Positions 31,312-39,193 of a stretch of DNA of 40,086 nucleotides are shown piece by piece. Source of the DNA: Candidatus Pacebacteria bacterium UBA1364 (GTDB lineage: Bacteria; Patescibacteriota; Microgenomatia; UBA1400; PJMF01). Position 1 is the first letter of the stretch, and the number at the start of each line of letters is the position of its first letter. The DNA is taken from the NCBI GenBank assembly GCA_002306345.1, contig DBRQ01000006.1, forward strand, positions 165,299 to 205,384. Direction: 5' to 3'. Position numbers and translations under genes: made by a program. Under the pieces are notes generated by a model, which saw nothing but the letters and a program-made list of their open reading frames with translations, ran no database searches and had not been told where the DNA came from.

Positions 31312-32868
31312 GTGTCGCGTTATTTTGCTCCACTGGCTCTCGTTGTGATTGGTCTAGCACTTTATGCAAGTTGTTTTACTCATCCCTTTGTTTGGGATGA
31401 TGAAGAACAAATCCTTGCTAATAATAGCATCACCAGTTTAAGCAATATTCCAGAGTTTTTCTTAGGTAGTACTTTTAACAGTGGCGGCAGTGCCAATCTA
31501 ACTGGTCTTTACTATAAACCAATACTAACTACTAGCTATGCTCTGCTTTATTCCTTCTTTGGCACCAATCCTTTTGGTTATCACGTCTTCCAAGTTCTTC
31601 TGCACATCAGCAACGCTTTATTGCTTTTTTATTTTTTGCGTAATTTTTTCCAAGATCGGGGACGGTGTTTTTTAATCACCTTAATTTTCCTGATTCACCC
31701 TATTCAAGTGGAATCAGTGGTATATATAGCTGGTTTGCAAGAACCATTGTTTATGTTTTTTGGCCTGCTGACACTGAATTTATTTTCGTTTGCAAATGGG
31801 AAATTTTTGTTCTTAGCTGGTCCTTTATTGTTATTATCTCTCTTATCTAAAGAAACAGGTTTGATTTTTCTTGTTTTAGTGCCCCTTTATGCGTACTTGT
31901 TTGCTCACAAAGGCCAGATTTTTAGTTTGTTTTCTAGTCTTGGTGCTTTAATCATCTATTTATTTTTACGTTTTGGCCTCGCACAATTGCCCATTGCCGA
32001 GCACAATTTGACTCCTATTAATCGCTTAAGTTTATTGGAGCGCCTACCTACTATTCCAAAAATTATTACGCATTACTTTGGCCATTTTTTTGTGCCATAT
32101 AACTTGAGTATTTCCGAACATTGGGTAGTCAGTTCATTTAATTGGAGTGATTTTTTTCTACCTCTAATAATTTGCTTAGCACTGGCTTACGCGACTTTTT
32201 TGTTGATCTGGTGGCAGGAAAAACATAAAATTCGCAATTTGTATTTTTTAGCCTGGTTTGTTTTAGGATTAGGCTTACATTTGCATTTTATTCCTCTTGA
32301 TTTCACCGTTTCCGACCGATGGTTTTATCTGCCCATTATTGGTTTGACTGCCTTTTTAGTTTCCTTTTTGCCAGCACAAAAAATTTTTGGCTTTAAAGAT
32401 CGATATCTAATCTTGTACCTTTATCTGGTTTTTCTTTTAATCAGCTCCTTGACAAGAATTGAGAAATGGCAATCTGGACTTACTCTTTACCAAAATGACA
32501 TTCGTCTTTCACCCAATAGCTTTGATCTAACCAATAATCTTGGCGTCGAGCTTTTGCGTCATGGCCAAATCGATGAGGCGCAACAATATTTTTTGCGCTC
32601 TACCCAACTTGCTCCTTATTGGTGGATTAATTTCAATAATTTAGGAGTCACTTTAGAAAATGCCGGTAACGCCTCTGCTGCCGCAGAGGCTTACCAAATT
32701 GCCATCGATAATGGCAATTATTATCTTGCTTACGAAAATTACGCACGTTTGCTAATTAACAACAATCAACTGTCGGAAGCTGCAAAATTTTTGACCACTG
32801 CCCTCAAACAGTTCCCAAATAATGTAACTCTGCAGGAGTTTGCTCAATATGTGCAACAAATTGAATAA
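31312..32868 (+). CDS. GT-C fold glycosyltransferase-like membrane protein with TPRs (TMTC-like)
   Basis: A 518-residue polytopic protein with about ten membrane segments and a C-terminal TPR stretch (about 395-518). The first external loop has the acidic VWDDEEQI (residues 27-34), and later HPIQVESVVYIAGLQEPLFM matches the pattern of the TMTC/PMT group. Such enzymes move a sugar from a polyprenyl-phosphate carrier to protein. The TPR tail contains NNLGVELLRHGQIDEAQQYF. The GTG start is chosen because of the -10 box 6 bases upstream and the immediate membrane segment. A lipid-linked sugar donor and a surface protein acceptor are inferred. Confidence 0.8.
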   Translation: MSRYFAPLALVVIGLALYASCFTHPFVWDDEEQILANNSITSLSNIPEFFLGSTFNSGGSANLTGLYYKPILTTSYALLYSFFGTNPFGYHVFQVLLHISNALLLFYFLRNFFQDRGRCFLITLIFLIHPIQVESVVYIAGLQEPLFMFFGLLTLNLFSFANGKFLFLAGPLLLLSLLSKETGLIFLVLVPLYAYLFAHKGQIFSLFSSLGALIIYLFLRFGLAQLPIAEHNLTPINRLSLLERLPTIPKIITHYFGHFFVPYNLSISEHWVVSSFNWSDFFLPLIICLALAYATFLLIWWQEKHKIRNLYFLAWFVLGLGLHLHFIPLDFTVSDRWFYLPIIGLTAFLVSFLPAQKIFGFKDRYLILYLYLVFLLISSLTRIEKWQSGLTLYQNDIRLSPNSFDLTNNLGVELLRHGQIDEAQQYFLRSTQLAPYWWINFNNLGVTLENAGNASAAAEAYQIAIDNGNYYLAYENYARLLINNNQLSEAAKFLTTALKQFPNNVTLQEFAQYVQQIE

Positions 32869-32877
32869 TAATTTTCA

Positions 32878-33681
32878 TTAGGCAATTATTTCTCGCCACA
32901 ACAGCGTTAAAAATTTAAGTAAGCGTAGCTGTCTGTGACGACGCCAGGGTTGTCTAATTAGCCGCCACAACCACTCCAAACCGCTTCTTTGCATCCAAAG
33001 TGGTGCTCTTTTCACTTTGGCAAAAATAAAATCAAAAGAACCACCAACAGCCATGGCAATGTGCACTCCGTTAGCCTGCATTAAAGAACGATGATTGACA
33101 ATCCATTGTTCTTGATCTGGTGCACCCAAAGCTACAAAAATTAAAGTAGGTTGCAGTTGCTCAATAATTGCTTTTAATGACGCTTCTTCAATAGGCAAAA
33201 TTGCCGCTTTTTCTTGATAAGCTTCAGTCCAATAAACATTTTTTTTAATTTTTTTGAGACTTTGTTGATCTTCAAAAGCCTCCCCTTCAAAAGAGCCAAC
33301 ATAATCGCGGCCACCGATAATCAGCGTCTGCAAATTTTTTTGTTCCGCCAAAACTAATAAATGTTCTACTACTTCTACACCAGTGATGCGCTCTTTGATC
33401 GAGTGCTTAGTTTTACCAAAAAATTTCAATATGCGCGCAGCAATAACTAAACCAATTCCATCTGGTAAAAGTAAATCTGCCTTAGCAAGATTAGCAGCAA
33501 AAAGTTGGTCATTTTGGGCAATAACAATTTGCTCTGGATTTGGAGTAAAAACAGTCAAGGTTTGTTGAGTTTTTCGGTCAGTAGTTTGGGCACTGGCGGC
33601 TAAAAATTGATCAAAAAAAGTGAACAATTCTTGTTTCTTGACACTCAAAATCGACAAACCAAAAAGTTGACTAGTCTGCAT
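32878..33681 (-). CDS. WecG/TagA/CpsF family glycosyltransferase
   Basis: A GT26 glycosyltransferase that adds a sugar such as N-acetylmannosamine to a lipid-linked intermediate in surface polymer synthesis. It has 267 residues with the family motifs FTPNPEQIVIAQ, LLPDGIGLVIAARIL (containing the catalytic Asp), VALGAPDQEQWIVNHR and GGSFDFIFAKVKRAPLWMQR, and an ending rich in Arg and Trp that binds the membrane. Convergent with the GT-C gene; the stops are 9 bases apart. The polymer made here is unknown. Confidence 0.92.
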   Translation of the reverse strand: MQTSQLFGLSILSVKKQELFTFFDQFLAASAQTTDRKTQQTLTVFTPNPEQIVIAQNDQLFAANLAKADLLLPDGIGLVIAARILKFFGKTKHSIKERITGVEVVEHLLVLAEQKNLQTLIIGGRDYVGSFEGEAFEDQQSLKKIKKNVYWTEAYQEKAAILPIEEASLKAIIEQLQPTLIFVALGAPDQEQWIVNHRSLMQANGVHIAMAVGGSFDFIFAKVKRAPLWMQRSGLEWLWRLIRQPWRRHRQLRLLKFLTLLWREIIA

Positions 33682-33763
33682 AATTAAAATCTTTTAAGCG
33701 CGCAAGCTGTTTGCACAAATACTTATTTAGATTTTATCAGGTTTTTGTCTAACTTTTTCACTA

Positions 33764-33781
33764 GAGTGCTAAAAAGCACTC
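33764..33781. repeat. Inverted repeat in the tagA / murL-murD spacer
   Basis: GAGTGCT-AAAA-AGCACTC forms a perfect 7-bp hairpin with an A4 loop. The rest of 33682-33839 is AT-rich and shows several AGTG repeats but no other feature. Confidence 0.6.
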
Positions 33782-33839
33782 AAAGTGTTCCCAAAATGCA
33801 ATTAGTGTAATTAAAGTGTCAGAATAAAAAAGTTCAAGC

Positions 33840-33845
33840 TATAAT
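33840..33845 (+). promoter_or_regulatory. -10 box of murL-murD, leaderless
   Basis: A perfect TATAAT followed by AACCCTT and the ATG at 33853. The 7-base gap places the start site at the start codon. Confidence 0.65.
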
Positions 33846-33852
33846 AACCCTT

Positions 33853-36654
33853 ATGAGGGATCGTCTAGATTTAGATACTTTGCGCAGTAAACATCAGCGC
33901 TTAATTTATGAGGGTTTTGTTTTGGCCAAAGACGAACGCGACCTCTTACTCACTTTTAATTTAACCCTCGAACCAGATATACATTTTCAACCCAAATTAA
34001 AAATTAAAAATTTAAGTCCGGAAATCCTAGAACAAATTCCCACACAGGAAAACTTAGACCCCCAATTGGATCGGCTGTTTTTTCATTTAGGTCTCGCAGA
34101 AATTCCTAGTTATTTTAAAGCTGCTTGTCCAGCGGAAATTGTTATTAAGCATCAGGGTCAAATCACAAAAAAAAGCATTAGTTTTTGGCACAATTTACTC
34201 ATTTCTGGTTTAGGAGAATTTTATTACCAAAATAAAATTGACTTTACGAGTGCTGATTTTGTGCAAATTAAATTAGAAAAAACGCACGCAAAAAAAACAA
34301 ATCTAGCAAAAGTAGCATTTAAACAAAGTCAAAGCGCAGCACAAAAAGAAAAAAGCTCCATCTTGATTCCTGTCGGCGGGGGAAAAGATTCGGCCACTGT
34401 CTTGGCAATGATAGAAGAAAGAAAATTACCTTATGACATCTTCTTACTTGCTCCTCATGCTCCCAGTGCCAAAAAAATCGCTCTGCTTTTACAGAAAGAA
34501 GGCCATTGTCAAAAAATTATCGAGGCAGAAAGAATCATTGATCCCCAATTGTTTGAGTTAAATAAAAAAGGTTATTTAAATGGCCACACCCCATTCAGCG
34601 CTTATTTAGCCTTTGTTAGTGTCACTATCGCCTATCTCTATGGTCAAGAAAACATTTTATTGGGTAATGAACGCAGTAGTGAGGAAGAAAATTTAGTGTA
34701 TTTAGGCCACAAAATCAACCATCAATACTCCAAAAGTTTAGATTTTGAGCAAAAATTCGCTGCCTATAGTCAAACACAGCTTTTTTTGCCAACACCAACA
34801 AATACCAGTAAAAATTCACCCCGTTATCTTTCCCTTTTGCGCCCATTTTCAGAATTAGAGATTACTCAAAAACTGTGTGCTTTTGCTAACAAGGATTCAA
34901 GATTCGCACGAATTTTAACTATTTTCAAAAGTTGTAATGTTGGCCAAAAAGAAGATCGTTTCTGTCACCAGTGTCCCAAGTGCGCTTTTGTTTTTACCAT
35001 GTTCTCAGCTTTTTTGGATGAACAATTTGTCAGTGAAAAAATTTTCAATGAAAATCTCTTTGCTAAAAAATCGCTTGAACAAACTTTTCTCGATTTGGCA
35101 GGTTTTGGTGAAAAAAAACCTTTCGAGTGTGTTGGCACTTTTGCTGAAATGCGCCAAGCTTTGCTTTTAGCCTACGAAAAAAGCAAAGCTCCAACACCAT
35201 TTTTAAAAACAATTAATCGTAAAATTGCTCAACAAAATTTAATGGATAAATTAAGAGATCAGTCTATTTGCATTCTCGGTATGGGGCGCGAGGGTTTGTC
35301 TACCTTGCAATTTTTACGACAAAATTTTCCCCATAAAAAAATTGCCGTGGCCGATCAAAGTACAACCTGTAGTAGGAATTTACCAAAAGATGACAATCTA
35401 GAACAATTTTTTGGACCAAATTACTTGCAAAAAATTAGCCAATATCAAATTATTATTAAAACCGCTGGTATTCCTGTAACGACTGCTGAAGTTCAAAAAG
35501 CTATTGCCCACGGCAGCGAAATTTTATCTAACACCCAAATTTTTTTCACTTTATGTAACGGCACAATTATTGGCGTGACTGGTACTAAAGGTAAAAGCAC
35601 CACCAGCAAACTAACCTACGAAATTCTGACCGCTTTCCTCAATAATCCTACTTCACAAAACGCCACTTACCAAAAGACAGTTTTACTAGGCAATATCGGC
35701 GAAGCACCTCTTAATCAATTGGCTAAAATCAATGAGCATACTTTAGTAGTTGATGAACTTTCCTCTCACCAATTGGCAGAATTAAAAACTAGCCCACACG
35801 TCGCTATTGTCTTAGATATTAAATCAGAACATTTAGACTATTACGGCAATTTCGCCAAGTATTTTACTGCCAAAACTGCCATTGCTCGTTATCAAAAAAC
35901 CAACGATTATTTTATCTATGATCCTGATTTAGTGGGCAGTAGTCAAATGGCGAAATTAAGTAGCGCACAAAAATTACCATACAGTTTTGATCAAAAAAAT
36001 AACGCCCTAGTTTACAGAAAAAACGGGCAAATTTTTTATCAAGACGAAGCAATTATACCAATTAAAGAAATTCCCTTGCTTGGTGAACATAACCTATATA
36101 ATGTCATGCCAGCGATTCTAGTTGGCAAACTTTTTGGGGTTAATAGTGATTTAATTAGGAAAGCAATTAAAAATTTTAAAAGTCTACCCCATCGCCTTGA
36201 ATTAGTGGCTGAAATTAATGGCGTCATGTATTTTGATGATTCCATCTCTACTAACCCACATGCCGCCATTATGGCCATCAAAAGTTTTACTAAAAACTCG
36301 GTAATTTTGATTGCCGGTGGCTACGACAGAAATCAGGATTTTACTGAATTAGCCAAAACTATCGTCGACTATCAAGTCAAACATTTGATCACTCTGCCAA
36401 CCACTGGCCAACGTTTGGCGGCAGCAGTTTTGAAAGAAAAACCAATATCAGTTAGTATGGCAACAACCATGGAAGAGGCTGTGCAAATTGCTCAGCAAGT
36501 TGCCAAAAAAACAGATGTTGTTTTACTCAGTCCGGCCAGCGCCAGTTTCAGTGGTTTCACTAATTACGAAGAGAGGGGCGAGGCTTTCAAAAAGGCAGTG
36601 AAAAAAATAGCAAATGACCAAAAAAGAACCAATGAAAGAACCAAAAAAAGTTAG
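33853..36654 (+). CDS. MurL-MurD fusion (UDP-MurNAc-L-Ala-L-Glu epimerase + ligase)
   Basis: A 933-residue fusion. The N-terminal half (1 to about 450) is a MurL-type epimerase with PP-loop VGGGKDS (174-180), GNERSSEEENL (271-281), KINHQYSKS (287-295) and CHQCPKCAFVF (371-381). MurL, known from Xanthomonas, converts the terminal L-Glu of UDP-MurNAc-L-Ala-L-Glu to D-Glu. The C-terminal half (from about 466) is a Mur ligase of the MurD group: ILGMGREGLST at 474-484, ATP loop VTGTKGKST at 575-583, VDELSSHQLAEL, LPHRLELVAEINGVMYFDDS, and a SPASASFSGFTNYEERGEAF end. In the Xanthomonas pathway the partner MurD2 adds L-Glu. The fusion would add and then invert glutamate in one protein, removing the need for free D-Glu. 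murF follows at 15 bases. Confidence 0.88.
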   Translation: MRDRLDLDTLRSKHQRLIYEGFVLAKDERDLLLTFNLTLEPDIHFQPKLKIKNLSPEILEQIPTQENLDPQLDRLFFHLGLAEIPSYFKAACPAEIVIKHQGQITKKSISFWHNLLISGLGEFYYQNKIDFTSADFVQIKLEKTHAKKTNLAKVAFKQSQSAAQKEKSSILIPVGGGKDSATVLAMIEERKLPYDIFLLAPHAPSAKKIALLLQKEGHCQKIIEAERIIDPQLFELNKKGYLNGHTPFSAYLAFVSVTIAYLYGQENILLGNERSSEEENLVYLGHKINHQYSKSLDFEQKFAAYSQTQLFLPTPTNTSKNSPRYLSLLRPFSELEITQKLCAFANKDSRFARILTIFKSCNVGQKEDRFCHQCPKCAFVFTMFSAFLDEQFVSEKIFNENLFAKKSLEQTFLDLAGFGEKKPFECVGTFAEMRQALLLAYEKSKAPTPFLKTINRKIAQQNLMDKLRDQSICILGMGREGLSTLQFLRQNFPHKKIAVADQSTTCSRNLPKDDNLEQFFGPNYLQKISQYQIIIKTAGIPVTTAEVQKAIAHGSEILSNTQIFFTLCNGTIIGVTGTKGKSTTSKLTYEILTAFLNNPTSQNATYQKTVLLGNIGEAPLNQLAKINEHTLVVDELSSHQLAELKTSPHVAIVLDIKSEHLDYYGNFAKYFTAKTAIARYQKTNDYFIYDPDLVGSSQMAKLSSAQKLPYSFDQKNNALVYRKNGQIFYQDEAIIPIKEIPLLGEHNLYNVMPAILVGKLFGVNSDLIRKAIKNFKSLPHRLELVAEINGVMYFDDSISTNPHAAIMAIKSFTKNSVILIAGGYDRNQDFTELAKTIVDYQVKHLITLPTTGQRLAAAVLKEKPISVSMATTMEEAVQIAQQVAKKTDVVLLSPASASFSGFTNYEERGEAFKKAVKKIANDQKRTNERTKKS

Positions 36655-36669
36655 CATAGAAAGTTCTTA

Positions 36670-38067
36670 ATGAAACAATTCCAAGTAAAGCAAAAAATAG
36701 TTATGTTTGTTCTTTGCTACTTGCGCTTTTTTGCTAGGTTACAGCTGAAAAAAAATAAAAATTGTAAAATCGTGGGAATTACTGGTAGTGCTGGCAAAAG
36801 TAGTACTAGAAATGCTATTTATTGTGTTTTAAAAAATAAATATGCAGTTAAAGCCAGTTTTGGCGCCAACTCAGAGTCCGGCATTTCATTAAACATTCTT
36901 GGCTTAGCGATGCACAATTATTCAAAACTCGATTGGTTGCGAGTGATGATACTTGCGCCCATTAAATTGCTAACTAATTTCCAAAAATTTGATTATTACC
37001 TTGTAGAAATGGGCATTGACAGTCCTAATTCGCCCAAAAATATGGATTTTTTGCTCAGTATTGTGCAGCCCAAAATGGCAGTTTTTCTTAATGCCAATTT
37101 TAATCATAGTTTTGCCTTTGATTCGCTAGTTCAAGAAACGGACCCTCAACAGCGAAAAACCCAAATTATTAAACTTATTGCTCAAGAAAAAGCTAAACTA
37201 GTACAATCATTACCCAAAACTGGTTTTGCCTTCCTAAATTTTGATGACATAAATATCAAAGAACTCAGTCAAAATCTGGCTGCCGAAAGCTACTCCTTTG
37301 GTAGTGATAATATGTGTGACCTGCAAATTATGGATTATCAAACTCAAATTCAAGCGCAGGCAATCAGTAGCCAATTTACTTTTCGAATCCAAAGCCATTA
37401 TGGTAAATTGAAAACTAAAAACCAAAACCTAGAAATCAAAATTAAAAATTTTTTTCTGCCCAAGCACTACGCTTACAGTTTTGCCCCCGCTATTCTTATC
37501 GGTCTGAAAGCTGGCTTAAGCAACCAAGAAATTCAAGCTGCTTTAGAAAAACAGTTTACTCCCCCACTTGGCAGAGCTTCCGTGCTTCAAGGCAAAAATC
37601 ACTCATTAATTATTGATAGTTCCTACAATGCTTCATCGATGAAAGATTTCATCGAATTGGTCGGGCAAAGCAAAAAAACTAAGGGCAGAAAATTGGCTCT
37701 TTTAGGAGACATGCGAGAACTCGGTGAAGAAACTAAACAAATTCATGAAGAAATTGCTTTACTAGCCGCCAAAAGTTTTGATCAAGTTTTTCTCCTTGGC
37801 AAAGAAATGCAACGATATGCTCAACCAATTATTGACCAAAATGGCCATCATCCTGCCATCTTATTTACTAATGCCGTTGAAGCTGGTTTAAAAATTGCTA
37901 ATTTGCTTCAAGCAAACGATTTAATTTTAGTTAAAGGTTCTCAAAACACCATCTTTTTGGAAGAAGCGGTTAAAAAAATGCTGCAAAATGAAAAAGAGGC
38001 CGAGCAAGTGCTTTGTCGTCAAAGCCCTTGGTGGTTAAACATCAAAAGACAAACTTTTGCCAAATAA
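36670..38067 (+). CDS. murF: UDP-MurNAc-tripeptide-D-Ala-D-Ala ligase MurF
   Basis: Adds D-Ala-D-Ala to the UDP-MurNAc-tripeptide, the last cytoplasmic step before lipid I. It has 465 residues with ATP loop GITGSAGKSSTRNAI (36-50), the central-domain NFNHSFAFDSL segment and the C-terminal LIIDSSYNASSMKDFIEL, then KLALLGDMRELGEE, typical of MurF. It begins 15 bases after the MurL-MurD stop with GAAAG upstream of the ATG, so it is probably in the same operon. Its 3' end overlaps the convergent MreB-like gene by 33 bases. Confidence 0.93.
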   Translation: MKQFQVKQKIVMFVLCYLRFFARLQLKKNKNCKIVGITGSAGKSSTRNAIYCVLKNKYAVKASFGANSESGISLNILGLAMHNYSKLDWLRVMILAPIKLLTNFQKFDYYLVEMGIDSPNSPKNMDFLLSIVQPKMAVFLNANFNHSFAFDSLVQETDPQQRKTQIIKLIAQEKAKLVQSLPKTGFAFLNFDDINIKELSQNLAAESYSFGSDNMCDLQIMDYQTQIQAQAISSQFTFRIQSHYGKLKTKNQNLEIKIKNFFLPKHYAYSFAPAILIGLKAGLSNQEIQAALEKQFTPPLGRASVLQGKNHSLIIDSSYNASSMKDFIELVGQSKKTKGRKLALLGDMRELGEETKQIHEEIALLAAKSFDQVFLLGKEMQRYAQPIIDQNGHHPAILFTNAVEAGLKIANLLQANDLILVKGSQNTIFLEEAVKKMLQNEKEAEQVLCRQSPWWLNIKRQTFAK

Positions 38068-39093
38068 GTCGATATTTTTTAGCAAAGTCGCTGCTCCCAT
38101 ACTAGCTAATAAGTCTGGTGTATCCAGCAAAGCTACAGGAAAAGCAAATTTTTGTGCCAGAAAATCTTCCAGACCATTAATTTGTGCCAAACCACCAGAT
38201 AGCAATAAACCTTTTTGTAAAACGTCGACTACCAAATCTGGCGGAATTCTCACTAATAAAGCTTTAATTAATGATTCATATTCCAACTGAAAAGCGGTAG
38301 CAATCTGTTCTAAATCACTAGATTTAATCTTGAGTTCCAAAGGATTGCCTCCGTTCGCAGTTTTGCCTGCAACCAATAAACTTCTTGAAGTTTTCGGGGC
38401 AGAAATCAGTGAGAAAACCTGCCTTTTGAGTAACTCCGCATTTTCAAGGGAAATAGCAAAATTTTCTGCCAGCGCTAAATAATCAATAATTTCTGTGTCC
38501 AAACGATCACCACCAAAATCACTATCTTCATTAAAGAGTAAAGAGCCGAGAGCAATACTGCTCAACTGCGCTCCACTAGCTCCCATCTGTAAAAATAAAG
38601 TGCCAGAAGCATCTGCCACCGGCACGCCTGCTCCAATAGCGGCGGCGAGCGGTGCCGCCACCAAATTGACTTTGGTGAAACCCAATTCGTAAAAAAATTG
38701 ACTCAACGTTCTGCGCTGCCAAGGCGTCGCCGCCGCCACAGTAGTGACCATGGCAACTGGATTTAAGACTAAACCTTTAAAAACTTTTTTGAGCAATTCT
38801 TTCATTAAAATTGTGGCGGCTTCTTGATCGATGATTCTACTTTGAAAAAAAGGAAAAACTATTTCGGCAAAACTGTCCAAGCGCCCTCTCATCATCAAAG
38901 CTTCTTTGCCAATTGCCAAAGTTTTATGATTATCTTTCCTCCTGGCTAAACAAGCTGCCTCCTCAAAAACTTTTGCCCTAAAATCAACTGGAGATAATTC
39001 CCACACATCATTTTGTAAATCATCGACCAGCACAATTCTGATTTTTGACGAACCTAGATCGATAGCAATTTTTTTTGAAAGACTTTTTGGCAT
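38035..39093 (-). CDS. MreB-like actin-family protein
   Basis: A 352-residue bacterial actin homologue of full MreB length. The phosphate-1 loop is IDLGSSKIRI (11-20), the region AAPLAAAIGAGVPV (146-159) matches EPLAAAIGAG of MreB, and the adenosine motif LLLSGGLAQINGLEDFL is intact. The phosphate-2 loop is altered: QMGASGAQ (169-176) in place of DIGGGTTE, losing the Asp and Glu that position Mg and water. ATP binding is therefore likely, hydrolysis doubtful. With the degenerate copy at 8404 this makes two MreB-like genes. The ATG at 39091-39093 is favoured over an upstream start by the -10 box 9 bases before it. It overlaps murF by 33 bases at the 3' ends. Confidence 0.83.
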   Translation of the reverse strand: MPKSLSKKIAIDLGSSKIRIVLVDDLQNDVWELSPVDFRAKVFEEAACLARRKDNHKTLAIGKEALMMRGRLDSFAEIVFPFFQSRIIDQEAATILMKELLKKVFKGLVLNPVAMVTTVAAATPWQRRTLSQFFYELGFTKVNLVAAPLAAAIGAGVPVADASGTLFLQMGASGAQLSSIALGSLLFNEDSDFGGDRLDTEIIDYLALAENFAISLENAELLKRQVFSLISAPKTSRSLLVAGKTANGGNPLELKIKSSDLEQIATAFQLEYESLIKALLVRIPPDLVVDVLQKGLLLSGGLAQINGLEDFLAQKFAFPVALLDTPDLLASMGAATLLKNIDLFGKSLSFDV

Positions 39094-39102
39094 CTGCTTG
39101 TT

Positions 39103-39108
39103 ATAATA
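39103..39108 (-). promoter_or_regulatory. -10 box of the MreB-like gene
   Basis: TATTAT on the minus strand, 9 bases before the ATG at 39093; the leader would be about 2 bases. Confidence 0.4.
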
Positions 39109-39193
39109 ACACCAAGCGTTGTGCGCTTGAAAGTACACTGCCCTGATTAAAATACGCGCTCTAGTTAAATTTCAATAAAGAAAAAGAACAATC

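Noticed and set aside
33764..33781. CIRCE (HrcA) operator
   Set aside because: The half-sites GAGTGCT and AGCACTC are in the opposite order to CIRCE, with a 4-base loop where CIRCE has 9 bases between half-sites. No chaperone gene is nearby.
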